Source: Bufo bufo (lineage: Eukaryota; Chordata; Amphibia; Anura; Bufonidae). From it: 64,000 bases of DNA. Below the pieces are notes generated by a model that saw nothing but the letters and a program-made list of their open reading frames with translations, made no database searches and was not told where the DNA came from. The DNA lies in NCBI RefSeq assembly GCF_905171765.1, contig NC_053392.1:370555442-370619441 (forward strand), in the 5' to 3' direction. Shown piece after piece: positions 53,835-64,000 of the stretch (within the stretch, counting starts at the first letter, position 1; each line of letters opens with the position of its first letter). A program made the translations under genes and the position numbers.

Positions 53835-55300
53835 CAGGGCCGTCTTTAACAAGGGGCAAAAGGGGCAGTTGCCCCGGGCCCAGTTGCTCCTGGGGGGCCC
53901 AAGGCAGCTGCCTCTTGAGCCCTGCTAGCCACTTTCCCGGGTGTCATGTTGTCAGCTACACAGGGGGTGCTGCCATGCTATGCCTGCCGGCCGGCACTCC
54001 AGGCAGCGTACTGTGAGAGCTGTGATTCTCTAGGACCTTAGATGACATCATCACCATATGACCAGTAACCTAGCAATATTACTGGTCACATGGCTATGAG
54101 GTCATCAAGGTCCTACCAGGAGTGTTGCTGTAGAAGTTAGCTTTTTTTGTGAAGATTACATCAGAAAAAGGTGACAGGGCTGTTATGCTAATATACTGTA
54201 AACTACTGTATAGTGGGGTGCTGTATAGTGTGGGGGCCTGTATACTGTGGGGGCCTGTATACTGTGGGGGGCTGTATACTGTGGGGGGCTGTATACTGTG
54301 GGGGCCTGTATACTGTGGATGCCTGTATACTGTGGGGGGCTGTATACTGTGGGGGGCTGTATATTGTGGGAGGGCTGTATACTGTATACTGTGGGTGCTG
54401 TATATTATGGAGTGCTATACTGCTGTACTGCATAGTGTGGGGGCTGTATACTGTGGGTGCTGTATATTGTGGAGTGCTATACTGCTGTATTGTATACTGT
54501 GGGGGGCTGTATACTGTGGGGGCTGTATATTGTGGAGTGCTATACTGCTGTACTGTATACTGTGGGGGGCTGTATAGTGTGGGGTGCTGTATACTGTGGG
54601 GGGCTGTATACTGTATACTGTGGGTGCTGTATATTGTGGAGTGCTATACTGCTGTACTGTATATTGTGGGGGGCTGTAAACTGTATACTGTGGGTGCTGT
54701 ATATTGTGGAGTGCTATACTGCTGTACTGTATAGTGTGGGGGGCTGTATAGTGTGGGGGGCTGTATCGTGTATAGTTTGGGGTGCCGTATACGGTGAGGT
54801 GCTATACTGCTCTACTGTATACTGTGAGGTGTTGTATACTGTGGGGTGCTGTATACTGTGGGATCCTATACTGCTCTACTATATACTGTGGGGTACTGTA
54901 TAGTGTGGGGTGCTATACTGCATACTGTGTGGTGCTGTATACTATAGGGTGCTATACTGCATACTGTGGGTTGCTGTATACTATAGGGTGCTATACCGCA
55001 TACTGTGGGGTGCTGGGGTGCACTGTAACACTAGGGTGAGCTGAGCCCTGGTCTCCTTCCTGCAAAGCGGTGCCCACTTCCAGCCTGAGCCCAGCTGCCC
55101 AGAGCACTGATCCTGAGCCGCTGGAGTCTTCAGAACTGGAAGTATTTACAGTCATTCACTGTACTCTACCAGATGTGTGGATTTTTTGTGTGTGTTTTGT
55201 GGTGGAGGGCGTGATTGCCTGCTAAGGTGTGGGAAGGCGGGATCCAGGGGGCCCAAGTAATTTTTTGCCCAGGGGCCAATCAATATTAAAGACGGTCCTG
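53835..55300. mobile_element. non-autonomous hAT element, 1466 bp, 8-bp duplication
   Basis: GGTGTAGT at 53827-53834 and 55301-55308 flank an element starting CAGGGCCGTCTTTAACA and ending as the complement of CAGGACCGTCTTTAATA. An 8-bp duplication and a CAGGG-type end define hAT. The interior is mostly a minisatellite. No transposase is present. Confidence 0.92.
54205..55020. repeat. ~17-bp 'gctgtatactgtggggg' minisatellite inside the hAT element
   Basis: Dozens of units of the form CTGTATACTGTGGGG(G) with variants such as 'gtggagtgctatactgct'. Open frames of 60-170 codons on both strands (Gly/Leu/Tyr/Cys-rich on plus) are phase artefacts of the repeat. A longer superunit of about 110 bp is suggested by recurring 'ggagtgctatactgctg' at about 54410, 54472, 54534, 54638 and 54707. 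Confidence 0.93.
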
Positions 55301-55338
55301 GGTGTAGTTTTTTTATGGAGGTTACTTAATGTTATCAA

Positions 55339-55697
55339 TAGAGATTAGCGAATCGAATCCCACGAAGTGGATAAATTCGATTTTGCCTCGATTTCATGTT
55401 AGTGAATCGATTTAACCTGAAATAGTGTAAAAAACTAAAAAAATAAATCATACTTATCTCCATTTCCTCGCGAACGGCCGCCAGCCGCCATCTTGATTGA
55501 AGATCTTGGCCGAAATCCTGTGCGTGGTGATGCATGACATCATATATGAACGCCGCATCTGAGGGGTACAATGACGAGGGGTGGCGCTATCGCAGCTCCC
55601 TGTCATTGCACCCGCTACTTACAAAAAAAATGTGCTTCGTGACTAATTCGTCACAAATCAGCCGAATTGAACTTTTCATAAATTCGCTCATCTCTAG
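55339..55697. mobile_element. MITE with TAGAGAT(G/T)AGCGAAT termini
   Basis: Left end 'tagagattagcgaatcg' and right end the complement of 'ctagagatgagcgaattt'. I could not define a clear duplication. The same terminal motif occurs at 30040 and 37526, and a variant at 62872. There is no gene. Confidence 0.7.
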
Positions 55698-57966
55698 TTA
55701 TTAACAACAACACCTTGCTTTATTAGTGTTGGTTGGAAGACCTTCGTATACAGGTGTAATGTCTTAGGCCTGTAAAAATACACTATTGTTTATCTGATAG
55801 TTGTAAATGATACATATAACAAACCTTAAAATGTAGGGTTCATGTAAAAACAGACACATGATAAGTTCTATTTCAGCATAAAAGCTAAACTGCAACAATA
55901 CTCTACTTATAAAAATGTGTTGTACAATAATTGCTAAAATTGTAGCAATGTATTTCTTGTTGGAAACCATGATCGTGTGCTCTTCTGCTCTCTATACACG
56001 TGTGCAGAAGCATCAAAGGCAAAGAAAATGATGATAATAATGTTTATAAAAGAATATGGCATCCTTTCTGCTTGTAAATCAGCACTTCAGAAAATTCATG
56101 TCAAATAATTATATGTTGTTACACCAGATACGTTTTTCCCCTCTTTCTAGGCTGTAGAGGTTAAACAGGTTATAGCAGGAGCTAAAGGAGGCTTATGCCA
56201 TTTAGGGTCAACAGTATCCCTAAGGTTGATTGAAACTAAAATCATTAGACAATGGGTGATATTATATAATAAATACACGTATATAATATTATATTTTATC
56301 ATACTGCATTTACATCAGTAACCTGGAGCAGAGGCATTGAGAAAAATGATATATGAAGCCATGCACCATTGGTTTCCATGTTTTAAGCAATATGACTTGT
56401 ATGCAAAAATAACTGCCAGAGGGAAATCTGAGCTATTGCTCAATGGCTGGGCCACATTCATCCAACTGCAGAGACTGTATACAAATCTAATGGAAGGAAT
56501 CTAATGGAATAAAAGTGTGCAGATTTAGAATAAACTGATCAACTATAAATCCGATGACCATGTAACAGGATGGTTTAGGCAAACTATAACTAAATGTTCC
56601 TTTCTACGGTTCTTTCATAATGGAAAGCAGGGGTAGAAGTCCATGAAACTTTAGTCTCAACCACTAGTTACGAACATAGATGGGGGGGGGGGGGAAGCTA
56701 TATTAAAGGGGTATTCAGTTTCTATTTTATTTATTTGTTTACATAATAGGAAACTACCTTCCCTGTATCAGGTTCTTGACATCTATCTGCACAGTAGAAT
56801 GGTTTAGCCCATGAGTCAGTCAGTCCTGTGTAATGCACCCATGGCCCAACTAACACCCCAATTACATTCATTAAGCAACAATGTTACATGACATATATGT
56901 GCTGGGTCAGGACACTTCCATTGGATAACTACATTGGACTAATACTGTAAACCATTTTGTCTATTACAACTACATTGTATTTGTGTTTCCATGGCTACCT
57001 GTCTCTAGGCGATACATAAAATGGTTGCCTATCTCTAGGTGATATTGTCATGTTGTTAATAAAGTTAACTGTAAAAAAACAACACATACAGAGGAGACAG
57101 GGATAACAATGTCAGATGTGCTTCTACACTGACAGACATGCTGAGGTGCCACTACTGCATGCAGTATATACTGTATACATGTGTTCTGTATCTCAATGCA
57201 ACTGAACGCCACTGGTCACATGACAGGATTGAGAGTCCAATGATCTCCTACGGATGCATTTTACAGGACTAAAATGGGCCGAATCATTTTTTTTCTTTAG
57301 CTAGAGGCTATTGTAAATATCATAAAGGTCTGCAAGCAAAATTTTCAATTCATGTATATTAGAAAATTGAACAACTGCCTATTCTCTAAACAAATACAGT
57401 ATGTTTAATCATTAAAACCAGAATACCCATTTAAGTTTCATTGGCAATGAATAGAACAAGGAAACAAAGATTTTTAGCAAATTCTTTGATGACTGGCAGT
57501 TTCCAGGGAAGAACCTTAGCATGAAGACATTTGGTGATGATGGTTTTACTTGGCACTACCAGGTTAATTTCCCCTGGTGCAACTACAGGAGAAAAATTGT
57601 AAAATTAGAATTTGTAGCAGTGGCTCCTTTCTAGAAAACTCTGGCAACAGGTAAACAGCAAACATCAGTTCTTGATCCAGTCCCCTGCTTAACAACCATG
57701 AAACCTGCAGATACAACCTCTTCTTGTAATTGATGTAGATAATTTACTACATGCTAAGGATTGGTGGAAGGAGTGCACAACCAAGATGGTTATCACTCTG
57801 ACATGCGTGATACAAAAGACAAAGTAAAGGCATTACACCAGTGATCAGGTGAATGACCACACTTTTGAATGCTCATTTCCTACCATTGCCTAGTGTAAAT
57901 ATGCCCAGCGATTAGCCAACAAAAGAGCAATTGTTCATTTGTTGTTGCTCACATCTATTATGTGGC
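55698..57966. other. no recognisable gene
   Basis: About 2.3 kb of AT-rich, unique-looking sequence with a G-run at 56682-56694. A diverged copy of 53535-53600 is at 55767-55830. All frames are short and without recognisable domains. Confidence 0.45.
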
Positions 57967-57981
57967 ATAAACTCATTTGTT

Positions 57982-59883
57982 AAAAACACAGAAATATAGT
58001 GGCAATACTGGAGGAGCTGCTCAACCCCTAACACTGTAGTGTGTTTTTCATTGGGGGAGCAGCCCCACCGCATGTGGACCGCAGCAAACGACTATCCCCA
58101 GCAAAAAATGCATACGGTGGAGGATGTCGGCGCGGTCCACATGCACCACAAGGACATCCTACACAAAACGGAGCATTGTGCGGATGTAAATACAATCATA
58201 TAGCAAAAAAATGCACCACACGGATATGCCACTGACTATACTGGCTAGTCATAAATGCAGATATTAAAAGCTGAGACTTTCGCCAATATATTCCTGTCAG
58301 GAAAATATCGGAGCCCTTCATGCACCACGTCACGGTCACTCAGCATGGCAAAGGGTCCTACCACTACGCTAACTATGGTGTGAACAGGGTCTGAAGGTGA
58401 TGTAGTCCAGCTCACAGCCAAGCTTCCACACAACCGCCTAGCAGGACAACTAGTGCAATGTGAACAAAGCCAAGACTGCAAGCCACACCCATATCAGACC
58501 CTGTGATGGAGGTCACCAGGTGCAAAAGAGTGTTTGAGTGCCAGGTAAAGGCACATACACTACATATAAAACAAGACAAAAACACAGAAATATAGTGGCA
58601 ATACTGGAGGAGCTGCTCAACCCCTAACACTGTAGTGTGTTTTTCATTGGGGGAGCAGCCCCACCGCATGTGGACCGCAGCAAACGACTATCCCCAGCAA
58701 AAAATGCATACGGTGGAGGATGTCGGCGCGGTCCACATGCACCACAAGGACATCCTACACAAAACGGAGCATTGTGCGGATGTAAATACAATCATATAGC
58801 AAAAAAATGCACCACACAGATATGCCACTGACTATACTGGCTAGTCATAAATGCAGATATTAAAAGCTGAGACTTTCGCCAATATATTCCTGTCAGGAAA
58901 ATATCGGAGCCCTTCATGCACCACGTCACGGTCACTCAGCATGGCAAAGGGTCCTACCACTACGCTAACTATGGTGTGAACAGGGTCTGAAGGTGATGTA
59001 ATCCAGCTCACAGCCAGGCTTCCACACAAACGCCTAGCAGGACAACTAGTGCAATGTGAACAAAGCCAAGACTGCAAGCCACACCCATATCAGACCCTGT
59101 GATGGAGGTCACCAGGTGCAAAAGAGTGTTTGAGTGCCAGGTAAAGGCACATACACTACATATAAAACAAGGGCTCCGATATTTTTCTGACAGGAATATA
59201 TTGGCGAAAGTCTCAGCTTTTAATATCTGCATTTATGACTAGCCAGTATAGTCAGTGGCATATCCGTGTGGTGCATTTTTTTGCTATATGATTGTATTTA
59301 CATCCGCACAATGCTCCGTTTTGTGTAGGATGTCCTTGTGGTGCATGTGGACCGCGCCGACATCCTCCACCGTATGCATTTTTTGCTGGGGATAGTCGTT
59401 TGCTGCGGTCCACATGCGGTGGGGCTGCTCCCCCAATGAAAAACACACTACAGTGTTAGGGGTTGAGCAGCTCCTCCAGTATTGCCACTATATTTCTGTG
59501 TTTTTGTCTTGTTTTATATGTAGTGTATGTGCCTTTACCTGGCACTCAAACACTCTTTTGCACCTGGTGACCTCCATCACAGGGTCTGATATGGGTGTGG
59601 CTTGCAGTCTTGGCTTTGTTCACATTGCACTAGTTGTCCTGCTAGGCGTTTGTGTGGAAGCCTGGCTGTGAGCTGGATTACATCACCTTCAGACCCTGTT
59701 CACACCACAGTTAGCGTAGTGGTAGGACCCTTTGCCATGCTGAGTGACCGTGACGTGGTGCATGAAGGGCTCCGATATTTTCCTGACAGGAATATATTGG
59801 CGAAAGTCTCAGCTTTTAATATCTGCATTTATGATTAGCCAGTATAGTCAGTGGCATATCCGTGTGGTGCATTTTTTTGCTAT
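57982..59883. mobile_element. multimeric insertion of a 596-bp unit, two direct copies plus an inverted 1.2-mer
   Basis: Copy A at 57982-58577, copy B at 58578-59171 (period exactly 596 bp), then an inverted block at 59172-59883. The inverted block runs from unit position ~335 back to 1 and continues across the unit boundary from 596 back to ~219. The whole is flanked by ATAAACTCATTTGTT at 57967-57981 and 59884-59898. Repeated 60-85-codon frames recur in each copy because of the repetition and have no recognisable domain. I cannot assign the unit to a class; the flanking 15-bp duplication fits a reverse-transcription origin. Confidence 0.88.
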
Positions 59884-59898
59884 ATAAACTCATTTGTT

Positions 59899-60325
59899 GT
59901 CAACAGGGATGTAATTCCAACAATAATCAAGCTGCATTTGCCCGAACATTCTCAATCATTGATGGTTCAGTCATATAAAGTACCAATGATTACTACAAAA
60001 AAAAAGGTACTGATCGATGCTAGAAATGATCTTCAATAAATAACATTTACTATTAAGAGTTGCTCTCTCCCCCACCATTCCAGCGCTGTCACTCTGGTAG
60101 TTTTATACTTGGAGTAAGACAAGGGATGCTTTCAAACAAGCTACAAACAGAGGCATATCATAGGGTGAGTATGTCTAGGGTATGGTACCATAGAGTAGAT
60201 TTCCAATTGGAGGCTTACCTTGTAGAGTTGTGCTAAATATAGGCACAACTCTGTTATAGGCTTCTAAGTTAAACTGGTTCTGGTCTTTGGGTATGTAGCC
60301 GCAGTTAGATACTCCCACAGGACAT
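59899..60325. other. no recognisable gene
   Basis: Short unassigned stretch between two repeat structures. Confidence 0.4.
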
Positions 60326-60329
60326 GCCC

Positions 60330-60645
60330 TTCTTCCAGGGGGATAGTATCAGATAAATATTACTGCATCACGCAAAACACCATCATGGCCAGAAGGTATG
60401 GAGTATCTTTGTTTGTTTAGCAAAATGTACAACTTGTTTAGGGGATATTAGCTTCCCCTTCATCAGGTGAAAAATTGCTTACCTGATGAAGGGGGAGTTA
60501 ATATCCTCGAAACACATTGTATATGTTGCTGGGGAAAAAAGGAGACCAATAAAGGAAGATATGTTCTGACGGTGGCAGTGTTTTGCACCATGCAGTAATA
60601 CTTACTTGATACCATGGGGGTTTTGGCAGTGATAACTTCACCTAT
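60330..60645. repeat. inverted pair of Penelope-type terminal segments
   Basis: Arms of about 140-150 bp: 'tattactgcat...gcaaaacac' at about 60358-60384 is mirrored at 60575-60605. The inner part has 'tccccttcatcaggt' mirrored by 'acctgatgaaggggga'. The centre lies near 60475. Each arm contains a hammerhead-like motif pointing outward. Confidence 0.8.
60478..60530 (+). ncRNA. hammerhead-ribozyme-like motif (plus copy of the inverted pair)
   Basis: TTAC, CTGATGA, a stem II of about 5 bp (GGGGA with TCCTC, one G-U), GAAAC, then ACATT followed by GTAT, which can pair 3 bp with the 5' strand. The stem III segment is not self-complementary. The opposite-strand partner near 60470-60423 has CTGATGA and a good stem II, but TAAA instead of GAAA. 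Confidence 0.55.
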
Positions 60646-62112
60646 AACTTGATCATTGGCCACAACAGTTCTATCATCACTGTGGCAATACCAGCCCTGC
60701 ATCAATAGAATGCAAAACTACCCTAGATTACTACATAGGACAGTGATTGACTGCAGTCATCATAGCTAGGGAAGATGTCTATTCCGATGTACAGCATCAA
60801 AAACAAAGACCGCCAGGACCATTGGGGCAGTGGCATTAGGATAACGGGGGATTAAGCAGCTAAATAAGCACTTTTTATTTTATTTTAGATCAGTACTGGC
60901 TTTAACAAAAGAATTTAGGTCAAAAACTTGTTACTTAGGTTATGGCTTTTCTCTTAGTTTATATTTTAAAAAAAAACATTGTGACATATATACTATAGTT
61001 GAAAAAAAGGAAAATATCCATCAAGTTCAACCAAGTGATGGAAAAGGATGTGAATTGCAGAACATTATTTTGTTTTAACAAATTGTCATAGCATTTTGGA
61101 GCCATCAACTGTTTCTTTTAAAACCAGTTCTTGAGGTGACTATTCAGCAGTTCTTACAGTAAAAAATCCTTGACCCTTCTTAAAACTGAACATTTTATTT
61201 GCAAATAGAGGAGGTGCCCCCATATATGTCATTAGGGACGTAATATGGCTTGCCATGCCAAAATTGCCTGCATTTATAGAATCATCAAAATGTTGTGCGA
61301 CATGAAAGATCTCTAAAAGTTTCTGGTATCTGATATAAAAGCTCTTAATCTGGTCTCCTCTTTAACAGCCACAGTAGGAAGCTATGACAAGTATTGGGTC
61401 TGGATAACTGTCAGTATCCATTAAAATAAAAATTAATGTCACGTTGGAGGCTTTGTTGCAGATTCCAACAAAAATTCAGAATAAAATATCACAAGCACTA
61501 AATATTCTATGTATAAAGTGCACAAAAAGGAATGAAAACACAGTACTAGAGTCTCAATATCGCTGTTTGCATTGTAAATAAGTTAAAAATAAAGCCCTGT
61601 TCAGTGGCTTCTCACATTGTTTTTTAAAGATTATAGAACATAACCAGAGTTGCTTTTACCATAGCTCTAGGGCTACAAATTATTTTCATGTGGTGGCCTG
61701 GTTTAATGGATTCATTATAAAAATGTTGCTATAAAACAAACACAGCTTTTGATTCCTAGCAGAAATGAAAGCTAGACGTGTTTGCAGCAGTCCAGAAGCT
61801 AATCTGTATCTGCTGTGTACAAAGATAGGCCATTACAATATGCTGACAGCAGGCAAATTAGAACGTAGGCCCCCCAAAAAATACATTTCTAAGGCTGATA
61901 AGTGACAACAAATACTGACAAGTACATAAAACCCTACTGTTAGGGTATGCTGAGAGTCATAGTTTCCAATAAACTGAGGAACTGCATAGTTTAGACTACA
62001 TCTACATGGGATCTCAAAATACAAAATTAAGAAATATTTAGTTTAGGGAAATTGCACTATGTAGCTTCTTTTCATACAGTAGGCAAATGAAATATTGTTG
62101 TTCTCTCTTATA
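60646..62112. other. no gene; degenerate interspersed repeat at about 61010-61400
   Basis: 'tccatcaagttcaaccaagt' at 61017 and 'cagttcttacagtaaaaaat' at 61149 resemble a common frog repeat, recalled from memory and not verified. The rest is unassigned. Confidence 0.4.
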
Positions 62113-62268
62113 TGTGATGGCTAACCTCTGGCACTCCAGCTATGGTGAAACTACGACTCCCAGCATGCTCCATTCATTTCTGTGGAGTTCTGAGAACAGC
62201 CAAGCAATTGTGCATCTTGAGAGTTGTAGTTCTACCACAGTTGGAGTGCCAGAGGTTAGCTATCACAG
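62113..62268. mobile_element. hAT-like MITE
   Basis: Left end 'tgtgatggctaacctctggc' and right end the complement of 'tgtgatagctaacctctggc' form inverted repeats of about 30 bp. The interior contains 'actacgactcccagcatgc', a sequence type common in vertebrate hAT-derived MITEs. No clear 8-bp duplication is visible. Confidence 0.65.
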
Positions 62269-62429
62269 CTCTAGGGTATGATTATAAGGGTTACTTTTGC
62301 AGTCTGCAACACTTTTACCTATGCTACAGGATATCTCTTTCTGCTTTTCCAATAGATATCTGTACATATAGCATCAAGGGCAGTGGCACAATCTTTTTTT
62401 GTCAGATTTTCAGAAAGTAATTGGAGCTC

Positions 62430-62770
62430 ATTTATCAAGACTGGCATTTGTACGCCGTCTTGATATTCCACTGAGCCGCAGGAGGATGCTCTTAATTTAT
62501 GTCGAGGCGCACAACTAATCTTAAATTAAGTGTTTCCTCCGGCAATTCATGCACCCAGATAGAAATCTATGCCAGCTCATAGCTGGTGCCCATTTTAGTC
62601 ATGATTTATAAGTGATAATAAATGAGTGGGGGGGAGGGGGTGACAGCCCCTCACACTCAATGCCCCCAAGCCCCATTTTTAGAAAGTGGTAAGGGCAGTG
62701 TAGAAATGGCACTTGTGCTGAAAATAAACTCTTGGTTTACAGCTTTTCTTACATAAATTTCTGGTGTAGA
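62430..62770. repeat. degenerate MITE related to 52427-52825
   Basis: Starts 'ctcatttatcaagactggc' and has inverted 'cttaatttatg'/'taaattaag' pieces in the centre. Similar to the Harbinger-like MITE family, but without readable termini. Confidence 0.45.
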
Positions 62771-62897
62771 GTACATGACCTCCATTGTCATAGTAGAGAA
62801 AGATAATTAAAGGGAATATTTCACCAAGAAATTCTATATGATATATTATAATACTCTATATTATAATTAGGGATTAGCGAATCGACTTCGGATGAAA

Positions 62898-62972
62898 CAT
62901 GCAAGTATGCATGTTGGGAGTTGTAGTTTCACAACGGCTGGGGTGCTGGAGTTTGCTGACCCCTGCTCTAGT
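62898..62972 (-). repeat. hAT-type MITE fragment
   Basis: The minus strand reads 'agcaggggtcagcaaactcc' and 'actacaactcccaacatgc', the terminal part of a hAT-derived MITE. The other end is missing. Confidence 0.55.
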
Positions 62973-63149
62973 GCATTAATTCTTAGACTTGGTAGAGGTC
63001 CTGAGGTGATGGAAGTGATATCCCAGAGATATACCGTATTTTTCTCCCTATAAGACGCACCTGCCCATAAGACGCACCTAGGTTTTTGAGGAGGAAAATA
63101 AGAAAAAAATATTTTTAACAAAAAGGTGTGCTTTTGGTGGGTTTTGAAC

Positions 63150-63380
63150 TAATGGTGGTCTGTGGATGACACTATTATGGGGGATCTGTTGAGGACACTT
63201 ATGGGGGATCTGTGGGTGACACTGTTATGGGGGATCTGTGGGTGACACTGTTATGGGGATCTCTGGATGGCTCTTATTGGGGTCTCTGGAGGGCACTGTT
63301 ATGGGGATCTGTGGATGACACTGTTATGGGGGGATCTGGGGATGACACATATATGTGTCATCCACAGATCCCATCCATAA
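63150..63380. repeat. ~30-bp minisatellite
   Basis: Units of the form 'gtggatgacactgttatggg' + 'ggatct', with variants. Its last copies form a small inverted pair around 'acacatatatgtgt'. Confidence 0.85.
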
Positions 63381-63428
63381 CAGTGTCCCTGTAGTGTGAA
63401 TGACCCCAATACAGGGGGTGGGGGTCGA

Positions 63429-63911
63429 ATCTGGTTTTATAATGACAGCGTGGCCCGTGCAGTGACTGTATTCTACTACACGGGCCCCGCTCACTGTATA
63501 TACCGTAATCTTATCTACAATTGTAGGCATTGTTAATATATTCAAATTCAGGGTAATTAGCGCCTGTATTACTTACAACAAGTGCTCGGTAGCAGAGAGA
63601 AGGGAGGAGGCAGGCTGGGAGGATGGGCGCTGGCAGCGTGAGTCACTACGTCATGTGCCCACGCCGCCTGCTTCATTCATAAAGTGGGCGGCGCAGGCGC
63701 GTGATGTAGTGACTCACGCTGCCAGCGCCCGTCCTCCCGGCCTGCCTCCTCTCTGCTACCGAGCGCTTGTTCTAAGTAATACAGGCACTGATTACCCTGA
63801 ATTTGTATATATTAACAATGCCTACAATTATAGATAAGATATACAGTGAGCGGGGCCCGTGTAGTAGAATACAGTCACTGCACGGGCCCCGCTGTCATTA
63901 TAAAACCAGAT
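63429..63911. repeat. palindrome with ~240-bp arms
   Basis: Left arm 63429-63668 and right arm 63682-63911 are inverted repeats with scattered mismatches and small indels, sharing 'atctggttttataatgacag' at the outer ends and 'gcgctggcagcgtgagtcac' inside. The centre is about 15-25 bases. 'gtagtagaatacagtcactg' and its complement are within the arms. Confidence 0.9.
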
Positions 63912-64000
63912 GCCGGCCCCCAGCCCCTCCTCCCTCTCAGCTGATACACCCGCCGCGCGGCATCGCGGCGCGGCGTGTCATTGACAGTTCGGCAAAATGC

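Larger units (their letters stand above)
63031..64000. mobile_element. interspersed element, left end to window edge
   Basis: Begins 'taccgtatttttctcccta' followed by two 'ataagacgcacct' motifs, then a minisatellite and a long palindrome. The right end lies beyond the window. No gene is visible. Confidence 0.5.

Noticed and set aside
54149..55039. Overlapping open frames of 60-173 codons on both strands, Gly/Tyr/Cys/Leu-rich
   Set aside because: They follow the ~17-bp minisatellite and change only by phase. There is no start context, splice context or domain.
58041..59838. Repeated 64-, 78- and 85-codon frames in each copy of the 596-bp unit
   Set aside because: Repetition of the unit explains them. 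There is no recognisable domain, and the frames lie on both strands.

Overview
This window looks like repeat-dominated vertebrate nuclear DNA, most likely from a frog or toad. The evidence is the mix of element types: TTAA-flanked piggyBac-like elements, Tx1/L1-group and L2/CR1-group LINEs, a Penelope-like element with a GIY-YIG domain, hAT, Tc1 and PIF/Harbinger-like miniature elements, and many minisatellites. There is no bacterial gene density and no operon. I cannot name the species. Nearly every open frame belongs to a mobile element, and most of those are broken.

Layout. 1-3.73 kb: a decayed autonomous piggyBac-like element (minus strand). 3.99-10.45 kb: an AT-rich long palindrome. It was invaded at its exact centre by a 523-bp unit present 2.17 times, and in its right arm by a 4.29-kb TTAA-flanked element that is itself full of inverted and tandem repeats. 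11.59-18.24 kb (minus): the only candidate non-transposase gene, a three-exon Myb/SANT-like coding sequence whose splice sites and phases fit but which carries one in-frame TGA. Its introns hold an L2/CR1 LINE, a 30-bp minisatellite, and a 3.6-kb piggyBac-like element inserted precisely in that minisatellite. 19.5-28.2 kb: another piggyBac-like element, interrupted by a Penelope-type segment with a hammerhead-ribozyme motif and by an L1 pseudogene. 28.2-33.7 kb: tandem repeats and MITEs. 33.85-36.7 kb: a hAT transposase pseudogene cut by an L2/CR1 LINE. 38-40 kb: a minisatellite, a LINE tail and a MITE. 40.22-47.28 kb: a full-length L1 with a perfect 16-bp target-site duplication, broken by only a few lesions. 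47.3-50.7 kb: Penelope-like sequences. 50.9-55.7 kb: a Tc1 relic, MITEs, and a hAT element carrying a minisatellite. 57.98-59.88 kb: a multimeric, partly inverted insertion with a 15-bp duplication. 60.3-60.65 kb: an inverted pair of hammerhead-like motifs. 63-64 kb: an element with a 240-bp-arm palindrome.

How it fits together. The TTAA-flanked elements share an architecture: a run of perfect hairpins near one end, with unrelated sequence in each element. PIF/Harbinger-like MITEs with 3-bp TAA/TTA duplications occur in the same window as a Myb/SANT-like gene, a protein type that partners PIF/Harbinger transposases. No PIF transposase is visible here. All family calls come from motifs read by eye; no database search was run.
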